A stretch of 64,000 bases of DNA from an uncultured Kiloniellaceae bacterium (GCA_947493695.1 CANLSF010000002.1:186001-250000), one strand, 5' to 3'; shown: positions 43,453-54,322, numbered from the stretch's first letter. Made by a program: numbers and translations. The notes: generated by a model not told the origin, from the letters alone.

Positions 43453-44745
43453 TCAGCCTTTGAAGGGATCACGCACCAGAATGGTATCGTCGCGTTCGGG
43501 GCTGGTGGACAAGAGCGCAACGGGAACTTCGATCAGCTCCTCGACGCGCCGGATGTACTTTACCGCGGTCGCAGGCAAGTCGGCCCAGGATCTCGCCCCC
43601 TGGGTACTCTCGCTCCAACCCTCGAGAAGCTCGTAAATGGGCTCGACTTTGGCCTGGCGCGAAGCCAGGGCAGGCAAGTAATCCAAAGTCTCGCCGTCGA
43701 CCCGGTAACCGGTGCAGACTTTCAGAGTCTCCAGGCCATCGAGCACATCGAGTTTGGTCAGCGCAATGCCGTCGATACCGCCGGTTTTGGCGGCTTGGCG
43801 AACCATCACGGCGTCGAACCAGCCGCAACGCCTGCGGCGACCGGTGACTGTTCCGAACTCGTGACCGCGCTCGCCCAGCCGCTGACCGATCTCATCCTCC
43901 AGCTCCGTGGGGAAAGGTCCAGAGCCGACACGCGTGGTGTAGGCCTTGGTGATACCCAGGACGTAATCCATCGCTTTGGGACCGATCCCGGACCCTGCCG
44001 CGGCCTGCCCGGCCACAGTGTTGGAGGAGGTTACGAAAGGATAGGTGCCATGATCGACATCCAGCATGGCCCCCTGCGCACCCTCAAAGAGAATCCGCTG
44101 TCCACGCCGATCCGCCTGATCCAAAACGTTCCAGACGCGCCCGGCGAAGGGCAGAATCTTCGGCGCAAGCTCCAGCAGCGCCGTCACAAGTGCCTCGCCG
44201 TCGGCTTCCGGCTGACCGAGCCCACGCAACAGTGCGTTGTGGTGCAGCAGCAAAGCATCGACACGCTCACGAACGGCTGATTCCTCAGCGAGATCGCAGA
44301 GCCTGACCGCCCGGCGCGCAACCTTGTCCTCATACGCGGGGCCGATGCCCCTGCCGGTCGTGCCGATCTTGGCTTCGCCGCGCGCAGCTTCACGGGCCCG
44401 GTCAACGGTGCCGTGAAGCGGCAAAATCAAAGTCGCATTCTCGGCAATCGTCAGCGATTCTGGCGTAACGTCCACGCCCTGCGCCTGGATTCTCTCGATC
44501 TCGTCCAGCAGCGCCCAGGGATCGACAACGACGCCATTGCCGATCACCGACTGTTTGCCCGGACGTACGATACCCGACGGCAACAAGGAGAGTTTGTAAA
44601 CCACGCCGTCGATGACCAAGGTATGCCCGGCGTTATGGCCGCCCTGAAAACGCACGACCACGTCGGCGCGCTCCGAGAGCCAGTCGACAATCTTGCCTTT
44701 TCCTTCGTCACCCCATTGGGAGCCAACGACAACGACATTAGCCAT
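43453..44745 (-). CDS. purA: Adenylosuccinate synthetase
   Basis: 430 residues; P-loop-like [35 protein letters not shown] at the N-terminus, [14 protein letters not shown] and [13 protein letters not shown]. It joins IMP and aspartate with GTP in the first step to AMP, in the cytoplasm. Second gene of hisZ-purA; its ATG follows the hisZ stop by 2 bp, so they are translationally coupled. Confidence 0.95.
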   Translation of the reverse strand: MANVVVVGSQWGDEGKGKIVDWLSERADVVVRFQGGHNAGHTLVIDGVVYKLSLLPSGIVRPGKQSVIGNGVVVDPWALLDEIERIQAQGVDVTPESLTIAENATLILPLHGTVDRAREAARGEAKIGTTGRGIGPAYEDKVARRAVRLCDLAEESAVRERVDALLLHHNALLRGLGQPEADGEALVTALLELAPKILPFAGRVWNVLDQADRRGQRILFEGAQGAMLDVDHGTYPFVTSSNTVAGQAAAGSGIGPKAMDYVLGITKAYTTRVGSGPFPTELEDEIGQRLGERGHEFGTVTGRRRRCGWFDAVMVRQAAKTGGIDGIALTKLDVLDGLETLKVCTGYRVDGETLDYLPALASRQAKVEPIYELLEGWSESTQGARSWADLPATAVKYIRRVEELIEVPVALLSTSPERDDTILVRDPFKG

Positions 44746-44747
44746 GG

Positions 44748-45923
44748 TTACTCTTCCTCTGTTTCAAGATTTGCAGCAACTGCTTCAATAGAATCATCAA
44801 TCAATACGTGGCTGCATAGCAGGCGTTTTGCCTCAGCGCGCGGGTCAGCCGCCTCATCCAGCGCGCCAACGATGCGCCAATCCTCTGCTTGCAGCGCCTT
44901 GACGCGCGCGACCGCGACACCGGTCGGTACATAAAGCCGCCGAAAGGCTTCCGGTTTCGGCAGGGACCGCAGGACCGTGTCCATGTAAAGCGTGAAGCCG
45001 GTGCAGGACTCGCTCGAACCATCGGCGATTTCCGCATCATAACGGCCACCCCGGCCCAACTCGCCCCTGACATTCCGGGCAAAAACCACAAAGCTGATCC
45101 CGGTTTGATACTCAAAGCCGCGATGTTCAACAGGGTCGAGGGTCAAGGAAACATCAGGCGCTTCGGCGCGGATCAAGCCGACAACCCGTTTCAACCTGTC
45201 GAGCCCCACATCCGCAGCAGAGGGCAAACGCAGGCTATCGAGCTTGATCAAGGCTTCATCAGCGGGTCCGGCGGCGCGCAATAACGCCAAAAAGGGTTCC
45301 GCCTTATTACCGGCGAGCTGCGCCACCGTGGCCGCGTCTTTCCGATCTAACGCCTCACGCAACGCAGCAGATTGTGTCTCATCAAACCCCAGATCCTTGG
45401 CAAGTGCCCCCACCAGCGGTGGCAGATTGAGATCGATTGAGAGACCTTGAACGCCGACGGCCTCCAGCGCGCGGGCTGCCAGGAGGACGACCTCGGCATC
45501 CGCACGCTCGTGGGAGGCACCGATCAACTCGGCGCCGACCTGCCCGAACTGCCGTTCCGGACGCAACTGACTGCCTTTAACCTGAAGTACCTGACCACCA
45601 TAGCAAAGGCGCAGCGGACGCGGCGCATTGCGGAGCCGCGTAGCGGCGATGCGTACGACCTGCGGCGTCATATCGGCCCGCAGTCCAAGCATTCGTTGGC
45701 TGACCGGATCCATCAGGCGAAAGGTCTGCTGGGCAACGGCCTGTCCGGTGCCCGACAGCAAGGCCTCTTCAAACTCCAGAAGCGGCGGTTTTACGCGGTC
45801 ATAACCCCAGCCCTCGAAGGCGCCGATCAGACGCTCGACAACCCCTGCCTCGTGCCCGGCCGCCGGCGGAAGAATGTCTTGCAGGCCCGCAGGCAGCAGT
45901 GCTTTATCACCAAGAGTGTTCAT
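44748..45923 (-). CDS. hisZ: ATP phosphoribosyltransferase regulatory subunit
   Basis: 391 residues, class II histidyl-tRNA synthetase-like fold without tRNA function: [16 protein letters not shown] at the start, [17 protein letters not shown] (motif 2 region) and [25 protein letters not shown]. HisZ pairs with the short HisG to make the first enzyme of histidine synthesis. It lies upstream of purA as in many alphaproteobacteria. ATG 45923. Confidence 0.92.
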   Translation of the reverse strand: MNTLGDKALLPAGLQDILPPAAGHEAGVVERLIGAFEGWGYDRVKPPLLEFEEALLSGTGQAVAQQTFRLMDPVSQRMLGLRADMTPQVVRIAATRLRNAPRPLRLCYGGQVLQVKGSQLRPERQFGQVGAELIGASHERADAEVVLLAARALEAVGVQGLSIDLNLPPLVGALAKDLGFDETQSAALREALDRKDAATVAQLAGNKAEPFLALLRAAGPADEALIKLDSLRLPSAADVGLDRLKRVVGLIRAEAPDVSLTLDPVEHRGFEYQTGISFVVFARNVRGELGRGGRYDAEIADGSSESCTGFTLYMDTVLRSLPKPEAFRRLYVPTGVAVARVKALQAEDWRIVGALDEAADPRAEAKRLLCSHVLIDDSIEAVAANLETEEE

Positions 45924-46121
45924 ACGATTGCCATGAAGTTCGGTGCAATTCTCACGAAACGCCGCCTCTGCGGCATGACACAGGGGTTCCTGTGTCCTTT
46001 GTTGACAGCGGGGAAGTGACTACTAGTTTTACCGCCCAACGGCAATTGGAAAACCACATGAACACCGAGATGCCGCTCAATCCTGGACGACTCGTCCCCA
46101 GCTTCGAACGCGAACACCCCA

Positions 46122-46670
46122 ATGGACTCTGAAAAACAGCCCGAAACAGTCTTAGAAACTGACGAAACAGCCTTTGAGACGAGCAGCGCGCTCGCCGACC
46201 GTCTCTTGGGTCTTTTGCTGTTGATTTCGAGCGTCCTGCTGGTCGCAGGCTGGTTTATGCCGGTCATGACCGTTCGAACTCTCTTGGTCTTCTATGACGA
46301 GGTCTCGATCATCCAGGGAACATTGCGGATGATTGAGAGCGGCGATTACCTGCTGGTCGCCATTATCGTCGTTTTCACAATCATTTTTCCCGTTTGCAAG
46401 CTCATCCTTGCGTTCCTGGTTTGGCGTCGGCTGGACAGGCCGCACAGCGGCCTGGGACAGGCGCTGCGCTGGGTCGAACTCTTCAGCAAGTGGTCGATGC
46501 TGGACGTCTTTGTCGTCGCGCTGGTCGTGGTCATCGCCAAGATTTCCCTGGTTTCCGACGTCACCATCCACCTGGGCCTCTACGTGTTTTGCGGCGCGGT
46601 CATGCTCTCCATGTTTGCAGTCTGGCGCATCAGTCACCTCGCGCACCGTGGACTTGCAAAAAGAGTCTGA
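46122..46670 (+). CDS. PqiA-family membrane protein
   Basis: 182 residues with four membrane segments (LLGLLLLISSVLLVAGWFMPVMTV, GDYLLVAIIVVFTIIFPVCKLILAFLVW, WSMLDVFVVALVVVIAKISLV, LGLYVFCGAVMLSMFAVW). FPVCKL and the LFSKWSMLDVFVVALVVV segment are typical of paraquat-inducible protein A. These proteins form part of MCE-linked lipid transport in other bacteria. Here it is a single-domain version without the PqiBC partners. Converges on serA with a 6-bp gap. Confidence 0.75.
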   Translation: MDSEKQPETVLETDETAFETSSALADRLLGLLLLISSVLLVAGWFMPVMTVRTLLVFYDEVSIIQGTLRMIESGDYLLVAIIVVFTIIFPVCKLILAFLVWRRLDRPHSGLGQALRWVELFSKWSMLDVFVVALVVVIAKISLVSDVTIHLGLYVFCGAVMLSMFAVWRISHLAHRGLAKRV

Positions 46671-46676
46671 ACCACC

Positions 46677-48254
46677 TCAAAAACTGAGTTGCTGAACCTG
46701 CCTGATGCCTGGCAGGCCTTTCAGGGTGTCAACCACCGCGCCATCCAGCGCCGCATCCAGTTCGAGCAGAGCGATGGCGGCACCACCCCGTTCGGCGCGC
46801 CCCAGATGGAAAGTCGCAATATTCACGCCGGCAGACCCGAGTGCCATTCCCAGTGCACCGATGAAACCAGGTTTGTCTTCATTTGAGATATAGAGCATGT
46901 GCGGTGCAAGCTCCGCCTCGATCTCGATGCCCTTGATCTCCACCAGCCGGGGCCGGTGACCGCCGAAGAGCGTGCCCGCAACGGCTCTGTCGCCCCGCTC
47001 GGTAGTCACTGTGACCCGGATAAGCGTCTGGAAATCGCAATCGCGTTCGTGCTTGACCTCGGCAACATCGATGTTGCGTTCGCGGGCGATCACCGGTGCG
47101 TTGACCATATTGACCGACTCCAGCATCGGTCGCAGCAGACCGGTCAGGATTGCCTGCGTCAGAGGCCGGCAGTTCAGGGACGCAACCTGGCCTTCATATT
47201 CGATGGTGACGTTCTTCAGCCCACTGCGGGTCAGCTGTCCGGCAAAGCTTCCGAGGCCGTCCGACAGCAGCATGTAAGGTCGGAGCCTTGCGGCTTCCTC
47301 AGCAGTGAGAGATGGCATATTGAGAGCATTGGTTACCGCCCCGGTCAGTAGATAGTCAGACATCTGGTCGGCAACCTGCAGAGCGACCTTTTCCTGCGCT
47401 TCAGCCGTCGCTGCGCCCAAGTGAGGGGTGGCGACAATCGCGTCCATGCCAAACAGCAGATTTTCGCGAGCCGGCTCCTCGGTAAACACATCGAGCGCAG
47501 CCCCGGCAATGTGGCCCGACTCGATCGCTGCTTTCAGATCCTCTTCGACCACCAGACCGCCACGGGCGCAATTGATAATCCGCGCCCCCGGCTTCATCTT
47601 CGCCATCGCAGCCGCATCGATAATGCCCTTGGTCTGATCGGTCATGGGCACATGCAGGGTCACGAAGTCAGATCGGCTCAAGAGCTCATCGAGCTCAAGC
47701 TTTTCAACGCCCAGATCCTCGGCGCGTTCCGGCGACAGGAAGGGATCGTAGGCGACGACCTTCATCCGCAAGCCCTGCCCCCGGCTCGCAACGATCGCAC
47801 CGATGTTGCCGCAGCCGATAACGCCCAGGGTTTTGCCGGTCAGTTCGACCCCCATAAAACGGGACTTCTCCCACTTCCCGCTCTGGGTCGAACGGTCGGC
47901 TTCGGGAATCTGCCGTGCCAGAGCAAACATCATGGCGATGGCGTGCTCCGCAGTGGTGATGGAGTTGCCATGCGGTGTGTTCATCACCACGATACCGCGC
48001 TGGGTCGCAGCCGGAATATCGACGTTGTCGACACCGATGCCCGCACGACCAACAACCTTCAGGTTGTCCGCCGCCGCGATGACGTCGGCAACGACCTTGG
48101 TGGCTGAGCGGATCGCCAGGCCATCATACTCGCCGATCTTCGCAACCAATTCTTCAGGGCTCATGCCGACGAGAACGTCGACCTCGATGCCGCGGTCACG
48201 GAAGATATCCGCAGCGCGGGGGCTTAACTTGTCTGAAATCAGTACTTTAGGCAT
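46677..48254 (-). CDS. serA: D-3-phosphoglycerate dehydrogenase
   Basis: 525 residues, the long form: substrate domain, NAD-binding GVIGCGNIGAIVASR, active-site RAGIGVDNVDI/NCARGGLV/HLGAATAEAQ (catalytic His) and a C-terminal ACT-type domain (GIEIEAELAPHMLYISNEDKPGFIGALGMALGSAGVNIATFHLGR) for serine feedback. It begins serine synthesis. ATG 48254 (MPKVLISDK) preferred over an earlier frame start. Downstream of serC by 98 bp. Confidence 0.95.
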   Translation of the reverse strand: MPKVLISDKLSPRAADIFRDRGIEVDVLVGMSPEELVAKIGEYDGLAIRSATKVVADVIAAADNLKVVGRAGIGVDNVDIPAATQRGIVVMNTPHGNSITTAEHAIAMMFALARQIPEADRSTQSGKWEKSRFMGVELTGKTLGVIGCGNIGAIVASRGQGLRMKVVAYDPFLSPERAEDLGVEKLELDELLSRSDFVTLHVPMTDQTKGIIDAAAMAKMKPGARIINCARGGLVVEEDLKAAIESGHIAGAALDVFTEEPARENLLFGMDAIVATPHLGAATAEAQEKVALQVADQMSDYLLTGAVTNALNMPSLTAEEAARLRPYMLLSDGLGSFAGQLTRSGLKNVTIEYEGQVASLNCRPLTQAILTGLLRPMLESVNMVNAPVIARERNIDVAEVKHERDCDFQTLIRVTVTTERGDRAVAGTLFGGHRPRLVEIKGIEIEAELAPHMLYISNEDKPGFIGALGMALGSAGVNIATFHLGRAERGGAAIALLELDAALDGAVVDTLKGLPGIRQVQQLSF

Positions 48255-48352
48255 TTCTAACGACCTCAATGGGTGTCGCGCAGAAAAGTGACCTGATCAA
48301 AGAGCCACTTCTCTTCGCGTGAAACATACGGGATGGCGTAAAGAGTCAGCCT

Positions 48353-49522
48353 CTAGGCGGCGGCTTTTTGGGACTTTACCTGTTCGAAGGCCCAGCTCAG
48401 CCAGGGCAGCAACGCACGCATATCGGCAGCTTCAACCGTAGAGCCGCCCCAGAGGCGCAGGCCTGGAGGTGCGTCACGGTAACCGCCAAGATCGTATCCG
48501 GCGTCGACATCTTCGACCTGCTTTGCAACCGCCTTCGCGACAGCCGCCTGTTCATCGACTCCAAGAGACTGGAACCAGGGATCGACGAACTTGAGGCAGA
48601 TGCTCGTTGCGGACCGAAGAGAGGGATCGCTGACCAGGAAGTCGACCCAGTCGTTCTCAGCCACCCACTCGCTTACAGCTGTCAGGTTATCCTCAGAGCG
48701 TGCCATCAAACCCGGCAAACCGCCAACAGACTCCGCCCAGCGCAGCGAGTCCAACGCGTCTTCCACACAGAGCATGGAGGGTGTGTTGATGGTCTCGCCC
48801 TTGAACACGCCTTCAATCAGCTTGCCGCCTTTGGTCAGGCGAAAAATCTTGGGTAGCGGCCAGGAGGGCGTATAGCTCTCAAGCCGTTCAACGGCGCGCG
48901 GGCTGAGCACGATCATGCCATGCGCCCCTTCTCCGCCAAGCACTTTCTGCCAGGACCAGGTCGTGACGTCCAGCTTGTCGAACGGCAGATCCATCGCGAA
49001 CACCGCAGAGGTAGCGTCGCAGATGGTCAGTCCCTTGCGATCGGCCGGGATCCAGTCCCCATTGGGCACCCGGGCACCCGAAGTTGTTCCATTCCAGGTA
49101 AAAACGACGTCACGGTCGCAGTCGACCTGTGAAAGATCGACGATCTCGCCGTAGCCGGCTTCCAGACAGCGGACATCTTCGAGCTTGAGCTGCTTGGCAA
49201 CATCCGTAATCCAGCCTTTGCCGAAGCTTTCCCAGGCCAGCATATCGACGCCGCGCGCCCCCAAAAGCGACCACATGGCCATCTCGATAGCGCCGGTGTC
49301 AGACGCCGGCACAATCCCGATGCGATAGTCTGCAGGAATTCCCAGAATGCCGCGGGAGCGTTCAATAACTTCGCCCAGCTTGGCTTTTCCATCCTTGGAA
49401 CGATGAGATCGGCCCAGGCTCGCACCAGAAAGAGCATCGAGCGACCAACCTGGACGCTTCGCGCAAGGACCGGAAGAAAACCTTGGATTACTGGGCCGAA
49501 CGGCCGGCGTCATCAACGCCAT
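48353..49522 (-). CDS. serC: Phosphoserine aminotransferase
   Basis: 389 residues of the alphaproteobacterial SerC type: [13 protein letters not shown] near the N-terminus, [16 protein letters not shown] with the PLP Lys, and [13 protein letters not shown] near the end. It transaminates 3-phosphohydroxypyruvate to phosphoserine, the step after SerA. ATG 49522 has AGGAG 9 bp upstream; ATG 49531 is directly on the ribosome site and 49513 has none. A good sigma-70 promoter lies about 70 bp upstream. Confidence 0.93.
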   Translation of the reverse strand: MALMTPAVRPSNPRFSSGPCAKRPGWSLDALSGASLGRSHRSKDGKAKLGEVIERSRGILGIPADYRIGIVPASDTGAIEMAMWSLLGARGVDMLAWESFGKGWITDVAKQLKLEDVRCLEAGYGEIVDLSQVDCDRDVVFTWNGTTSGARVPNGDWIPADRKGLTICDATSAVFAMDLPFDKLDVTTWSWQKVLGGEGAHGMIVLSPRAVERLESYTPSWPLPKIFRLTKGGKLIEGVFKGETINTPSMLCVEDALDSLRWAESVGGLPGLMARSEDNLTAVSEWVAENDWVDFLVSDPSLRSATSICLKFVDPWFQSLGVDEQAAVAKAVAKQVEDVDAGYDLGGYRDAPPGLRLWGGSTVEAADMRALLPWLSWAFEQVKSQKAAA

Positions 49523-49597
49523 TTGAACCATCTCCTAGTTCTGAGGAATGAAGAAAAGGCATCGCTTCTGTCGCAAACGCCCCGTAAAGTGTCGCGG

Positions 49598-49626
49598 ATA
49601 CTAGAGAGCATGTTGCAGTGCGTCAA
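49598..49626 (-). promoter_or_regulatory. Predicted sigma-70 promoter of serC
   Basis: Minus strand: TTGACG (49626-49621), 17-bp spacer, TAGTAT (49603-49598). This gives a leader of about 68 nt before the serC start. A leader RNA called serC is known upstream of serC in alphaproteobacteria; I could not verify that this leader matches it. Confidence 0.55.
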
Positions 49627-49791
49627 TGCAAGCGGGCCTTGGCTCTGCACTAGCCCTGAAGAGAATAAGCAGGCTAAGATCACCACTCTCTATGAGAGAT
49701 AAAAAACGTTTTCAAAGACCAGTTTCGCGAATATCAGAGGTAAGGGAAACAAATTCAGGTAAGGCCAAAGCAGGAGCGAACGTCGTAATCC

Positions 49792-51567
49792 ATGAACATG
49801 GAACAATACTTCCTTTTCGCCATTATAGCTGTCGGCCTCGTCATGTTTGCCTGGGGCCGGCTGCGCTATGACGTTGTCGCCGTCCTCTTGCTGCTGGCCT
49901 CGGTTGCCTGCGGTGTGGTCGATACGGATCACGCCTTCAGCGGCTTCGGTCATCCGGCAGTCGTCACCGTGGCCGCCATTCTGGTTCTCTCGCGGGCCCT
50001 GCGGAAATCCCAGATCGTAGAGACGATTTCGCGCTTTCTTGAGCCCGCCACCTCGAACACGTCGCTGCATGTCCTGGCCATGACCGGCACCGCCGCCGCC
50101 TGCTCCGCTTTTATGAACAACGTCGGGGCGCTGGCATTGATGCTGCCCGTCGCGATCCGCAGTGCAAAGGAGACCCGGCGACCGGTCAGCCGCTTTCTCA
50201 TGCCCCTGAGTTTCGGCTCGCTGCTCGGCGGCCTGATAACCCTGATCGGAACGCCGCCGAACATCATTATCGCCAGTGTGCGGGGCGATGCCACTGGCGA
50301 ACCCTTTGCTATGTTCGACTTCGCGCCGGTTGGGCTTGGAGTTGCGATTGTGGGGATCATTTTTATCGCACTGGCCGGTTGGCGTTTGCTGCCGAAACGC
50401 GGCGAAGTTACTGAATCGCAATCCCGCTTCATGCTGGAAGACTACATCACGGAACTGCGGGTCCACAGCGGCTCGCGCTTCGTCGGGCGCCGTCTGGTTG
50501 ATCTGGAAGTGCTGGGACAAGGTGACATGGTTGTCGTCGCACTGATCCGCCGCGATGACCGCATGCTCGCCCCTTCCGGCTTTCTCCGGCTTCAGGCCGA
50601 AGACATCCTGGTGGTCGAAGCTGACACCGCCACACTGGAACTCATCGCTGAAAAAGCAGAACTCGAGGTCGAGGGCAGCGCTGAGGTGGAAACTGAAAAC
50701 CTGCGATCCGAGCGGGTGGCTCTGATGGAGGCCGTGATCGTTCCCGGCTCCCGCCTGGAGGCGAGAACCGCAAAGGGGATGCGGCTTCACAGTCGTTACG
50801 GCGTCAATCTGCTCGGCGTCGCCCGGCAAGGCCAAACCCTCGGCGAGCGGCTGGGTCAGGTTCGCTTCCGCGCCGGTGACGTGCTGTTGCTGCAGGGTGA
50901 GCGCGCCTCTTTGCAGGATGCTCTGGCAACGCTCGGCTGCCTGCCGCTCGCGCAGCGCGAAATCGGCCTTGGACGTCCTAAGGGTTCGCCCATTCCCGCT
51001 CTGATCTTCGGATCGGCAATCGCCCTCGTCGTGTCTGGGACAGTTCCGGCGCAAATCGCCTTCGTCGCAGCGGCCGTCGCCCTGGTCATCCTGCAGCAAG
51101 TGAGCTTGCGCGAACTCTACGAATCGATTGACTGGTCGGTCATCGTGCTGCTCGGCGCCATGATACCCGTCGGCAGCGCGCTCGAATCCACCGGCGGCAC
51201 CATGGTAATCGCCGGACCAATCCTCACCCTGGCGCATGAGGTCCCCCTCTGGGCTGTGTTGGCCCTTTTGATGATTGTCACGATGTTGATCTCCGATGTC
51301 ATGAACAACGCCGCGACAGCCGTCCTCATGGCTCCAATCGGCATTGCCATCGGCCAGGGTCTCGATGTCAGCATCGACCCCTTCCTGATGGCCGTCGCTG
51401 TGGGCGCTTCGTCAACCTACCTGACACCCATCGGCCATCAGTCCAACCTGTTGGTCATGGGTCCCGGCGGGTACAAATTCGGCGACTACTGGCGTATGGG
51501 ATTGCCGCTCGACATTCTGATCGTGTCGGTCGCGGTGCCGCTGATCTTGATGGTCTGGCCATTCTAA
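49792..51567 (+). CDS. SLC13-family (DASS-like) permease with RCK_C domains
   Basis: 591 residues. Membrane part at both ends (YFLFAIIAVGLVMFAWGRLRYDVVAVLLLLASVACGVV, VVTVAAILVLSRAL ... SSTYLTPIGHQSNLLVMGPGGYKFGDYWRMG), with two inserted TrkA-C/RCK_C-like domains in the middle (around residues 215-300 and 310-385; LRVHSGSRFVGRRLVDLEVLGQGDMVVVALIRRDDRML). SNLL/PPNI-type hairpins are characteristic. SLC13-type proteins take up carboxylates, sulfate or other anions with sodium. Substrate unknown. It is divergent from serC; no other operon gene. Confidence 0.88.
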   Translation: MNMEQYFLFAIIAVGLVMFAWGRLRYDVVAVLLLLASVACGVVDTDHAFSGFGHPAVVTVAAILVLSRALRKSQIVETISRFLEPATSNTSLHVLAMTGTAAACSAFMNNVGALALMLPVAIRSAKETRRPVSRFLMPLSFGSLLGGLITLIGTPPNIIIASVRGDATGEPFAMFDFAPVGLGVAIVGIIFIALAGWRLLPKRGEVTESQSRFMLEDYITELRVHSGSRFVGRRLVDLEVLGQGDMVVVALIRRDDRMLAPSGFLRLQAEDILVVEADTATLELIAEKAELEVEGSAEVETENLRSERVALMEAVIVPGSRLEARTAKGMRLHSRYGVNLLGVARQGQTLGERLGQVRFRAGDVLLLQGERASLQDALATLGCLPLAQREIGLGRPKGSPIPALIFGSAIALVVSGTVPAQIAFVAAAVALVILQQVSLRELYESIDWSVIVLLGAMIPVGSALESTGGTMVIAGPILTLAHEVPLWAVLALLMIVTMLISDVMNNAATAVLMAPIGIAIGQGLDVSIDPFLMAVAVGASSTYLTPIGHQSNLLVMGPGGYKFGDYWRMGLPLDILIVSVAVPLILMVWPF

Positions 51568-51624
51568 TGCGGCGGAACTGGCGCGTGCCGGAGTCGATCG
51601 ACCGCAACACGCGCTAGATTTTGA

Positions 51625-52410
51625 TCAGACGGTGATTGTACCGGTCATGTAGGGTGCAGCCCGCCCGGAGATCAAAACACGGTCTCCCTTCAATTCGACG
51701 AGCAGCTCGCCGCCGCGTGCCGAAAGCTGGCGCGCCGTCATTTTTGTCTTTCCCAGCTTCTCTGCCCAGAGCGGCGCGAGCAGACAGTGCGCGGATCCAG
51801 TCACTGGGTCTTCAGGTATGCCATGCTTGGGCGCAAAGAAACGCGATACGAAATCACAGTCCGTACCCTGCGCGGTCACGATAACGCCCCGGGTCTCAAG
51901 CTCTGCGATCTTGCCGAAATCCGGCTTCAATCCGCGCACTGACGCCTCGTCGTTCAGGACGGCGATCATGTCCATTCCATCGCGAGTCTCAAGGACTTCG
52001 CCATCCAATGCCTCGCGTAACAAAGCCGGGCAATCAATGGTTTCACTCTGCAAGACCGGGAAATTCAGCGTGTAGAGGTCGCCTTCCCGCGTGACCTCAA
52101 GCCTCCCGCTTCTTGATTGAAACCCCATGACATCACGCCCAGGCTCCAGATAGGTCGAGATCACGTAGCTTGTCGCGAGGGTCGCATGACCGCAAAGGTC
52201 AACTTCGGCCCCTGGTGTAAACCAGCGGAGATGAAAGTCATCGCCGTCCCGGACGAAAAACGCAGTTTCAGACAGATTGTTCTCAACGGCAATCGACTGC
52301 AGGAGGTCATCGTCGAACCAGTTTTCCAAAGGACAGATGGCTGCCGGGTTGCCGCCAAACACCTCGCTGGTAAAGGCATCGACCTGATAAAGGGGAATTT
52401 CCTGGGCCAT
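51625..52410 (-). CDS. PhzF-family isomerase-like protein
   Basis: 261 residues with the diaminopimelate-epimerase-like fold of PhzF: YQVDAFTSEVFGGNPAAICPLENW, NNLSETAFFV (catalytic Glu in SET), LCGHATLATSYVI and DPVTGSAHCLLAP. The active-site Glu in LSETAF is present. Most members have no known substrate; phenazine genes are absent here, so phenazine synthesis is not implied. ATG 52410 has GAGGAG 8 bp upstream. Confidence 0.85.
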   Translation of the reverse strand: MAQEIPLYQVDAFTSEVFGGNPAAICPLENWFDDDLLQSIAVENNLSETAFFVRDGDDFHLRWFTPGAEVDLCGHATLATSYVISTYLEPGRDVMGFQSRSGRLEVTREGDLYTLNFPVLQSETIDCPALLREALDGEVLETRDGMDMIAVLNDEASVRGLKPDFGKIAELETRGVIVTAQGTDCDFVSRFFAPKHGIPEDPVTGSAHCLLAPLWAEKLGKTKMTARQLSARGGELLVELKGDRVLISGRAAPYMTGTITV

Positions 52411-52558
52411 TTCGGCGCTCCTCACTGTGAAGTCGTATCTAGATTGTCGTCAGTTTTCGTCGTATTGCCACATATCTCTAACCTGAAGTCAGGTTGATAC
52501 AAAGCACTCATCAGGAGACAATATTCAAGATTGTCCCCTGTATTTTCCTATCAAACCT

Positions 52559-52795
52559 TCATTTGAACCAAAAAGGCTTCTGAGTCTCCCGGTAAGCCTC
52601 GGCCTTTGATATTCCAATGTCCCGCAGCAAACGATCGTCAAGTTCGCTCAGTTGGCGACGCTGAATAGCCCGCTGAATAAGGGCTTCAAAGGCGCCAAAC
52701 TGACTGTCATTGCGTGGTGTGAACGCTGTCCCAAACAGCAATCGTGGCAGGATTGCCAGAATTGAGCTTCCAGGACGCGAAGATATTGTACCCAT
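52559..52795 (-). CDS. DUF1127-domain small protein
   Basis: 78 residues. The C-terminal half LSELDDRLLRDIGISKAEAYRETQKPFW is the DUF1127 motif, an Arg-rich small domain that in alphaproteobacteria is linked to RNA turnover and phosphate or stress responses. Divergent from the MocR regulator at 52890, so the 94 bp between may hold both promoters. Confidence 0.85.
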   Translation of the reverse strand: MGTISSRPGSSILAILPRLLFGTAFTPRNDSQFGAFEALIQRAIQRRQLSELDDRLLRDIGISKAEAYRETQKPFWFK

Positions 52796-52889
52796 AACAC
52801 TCTCCTATAAATCGATACAATTTTGCCCCCGATTTATGAATTGTATTTATGTATTGCAGTGGCGAGCGGTCAATGTAATTATTGTCACC

Positions 52890-54290
52890 ATGACAAATTG
52901 GCAACCAGATATCGAGAACCGGGGCGGCCCCCGCTACCTGGCATTGGCGGACGCCCTGTCAGACGACATGTCCGCTGGACGCCTGAATCCCGGCGACCGT
53001 CTTCCAACGCACCGGGACCTGGCCTGGCGGCTTGGCGTCACAGTGGGAACGGTCAGCCGCGCCTATGCCGAGGCCGAGCGGCGGGGACTGACGTCCGGCG
53101 AGGTCGGGCGCGGGACCTATGTCCGCAGCACAGCGACCGCCGCCATGAATCATGTTCTCTCCAACAAGGAGCAAGAGGACGAAGACACCGTCCATATGAA
53201 CTTTGCCTTTCCGCCCCCGGGGCGCGAAGAGCGGTACATTCCCGAGATCCTCACAGCTTTGGCGCAGGATCCGCAGACTACGGCGAACTTCGGCTATCAG
53301 CCGCAAGGAGGTTCCTGGCGGCATCGGATTGCGGGCGCGCAATGGATGGAACAGAGCGGCCTGATTTCGGTCGACCCCGAGCGCGTGGTCCTGACCGCTG
53401 GCGCCCACCATGGAATGACGGTGGCCCTGTCTGCCATCACACGTCCAGGCGACAGGATCGTGACCGAAGCTCTGACCTACCCTGGCATTCAAGCAATTTC
53501 ACGGGTCCTCGGTCTGCGGATAGACGGCTTGGCCATGGACATGGAGGGGATCATCCCCGAGGCTTTTGAAGCGGCCTGCCGCAGCAACGACATCAAAGCG
53601 CTTTACTGCGTGCCGACCTGTCAGAACCCCACGACCCGAAGCATGTCGGCAGTGCGGCGCGAAGCCATCGCTGAAATCGCACTGAGATACGGAGTTGCCG
53701 TCGTCGAAGACGATGTATTCGGCCGCTATGTTGAGTCCCCGCCACCGCCGATCGCATCCCACCTGCCCGAACTCGGATACTACGTCACCAGCCTGACCAA
53801 GGCAGTGGCCCCCGGCCTGCGGGTTGGATACGTGGCTGGTCCGCGCGCGGCGACAGACCGCCTGACCAGCGCGATCCGCGCAACCTGCTGGATGGCGTCC
53901 CCCCTCACCGGGGAAATCGCTGCGCGCTGGATCGAAAGCGGTGTCTCAGAGGAGATTCTGGCCAACCGTCGCCGTGAAGGGCGCGCGCGCCGGGCGATCG
54001 CGATGGAAGTCCTCTCAGACTGGGAAAAAGACTGTGCTGACGACAGCACCTTTATGTGGCTGCATCTACCCGACCCCTGGCGCACCGGCGACTTTGCGGC
54101 CGCCGCCGCGAAACAGGGCGTATCGGTGACCTCAGCGGAGGCCTTCACTGTCGGCCGGCTTGAAACACCACATGCGGTGCGGGTCTGCTTTGGCCAACCG
54201 ACGAGCCAGCAAAGCTTGAGAAGCGGCCTGGAAACCTTGAACAAAATCCTTCGCGGTGAAGCAGCGGACTATTATCTGGCGGTGGTTTAG
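52890..54290 (+). CDS. MocR-family regulator (GntR HTH plus aminotransferase-like domain)
   Basis: 466 residues. N-terminal winged helix (RYLALADALSDDMSAGRLNPGDRLPTHRDLAWRLGVTVGTVSRAYAEAERRGLTSGEVGRGTYV), then a class I aminotransferase-like domain with GYQPQGGSWRHRIAG, VPTCQNPTTRSMS, VVEDDVFGRY (PLP-pyridine Asp) and YYVTSLTKAVAPGLRVGYVAGP with the Schiff-base Lys. MocR proteins sense PLP or amino-compounds. It may control the divergent DUF1127 gene. ATG 52890 starts MTNWQPD just before the HTH; the frame is open further upstream but without homology. Confidence 0.88.
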   Translation: MTNWQPDIENRGGPRYLALADALSDDMSAGRLNPGDRLPTHRDLAWRLGVTVGTVSRAYAEAERRGLTSGEVGRGTYVRSTATAAMNHVLSNKEQEDEDTVHMNFAFPPPGREERYIPEILTALAQDPQTTANFGYQPQGGSWRHRIAGAQWMEQSGLISVDPERVVLTAGAHHGMTVALSAITRPGDRIVTEALTYPGIQAISRVLGLRIDGLAMDMEGIIPEAFEAACRSNDIKALYCVPTCQNPTTRSMSAVRREAIAEIALRYGVAVVEDDVFGRYVESPPPPIASHLPELGYYVTSLTKAVAPGLRVGYVAGPRAATDRLTSAIRATCWMASPLTGEIAARWIESGVSEEILANRRREGRARRAIAMEVLSDWEKDCADDSTFMWLHLPDPWRTGDFAAAAAKQGVSVTSAEAFTVGRLETPHAVRVCFGQPTSQQSLRSGLETLNKILRGEAADYYLAVV

Positions 54291-54322
54291 TGCGATCGAA
54301 CTGAAGTTCGTATCACACCAGA

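Noticed and set aside
49690-51237. A 515-residue open frame opposite the SLC13 permease
   Set aside because: Shadow with biased composition; the plus strand encodes a clear permease.
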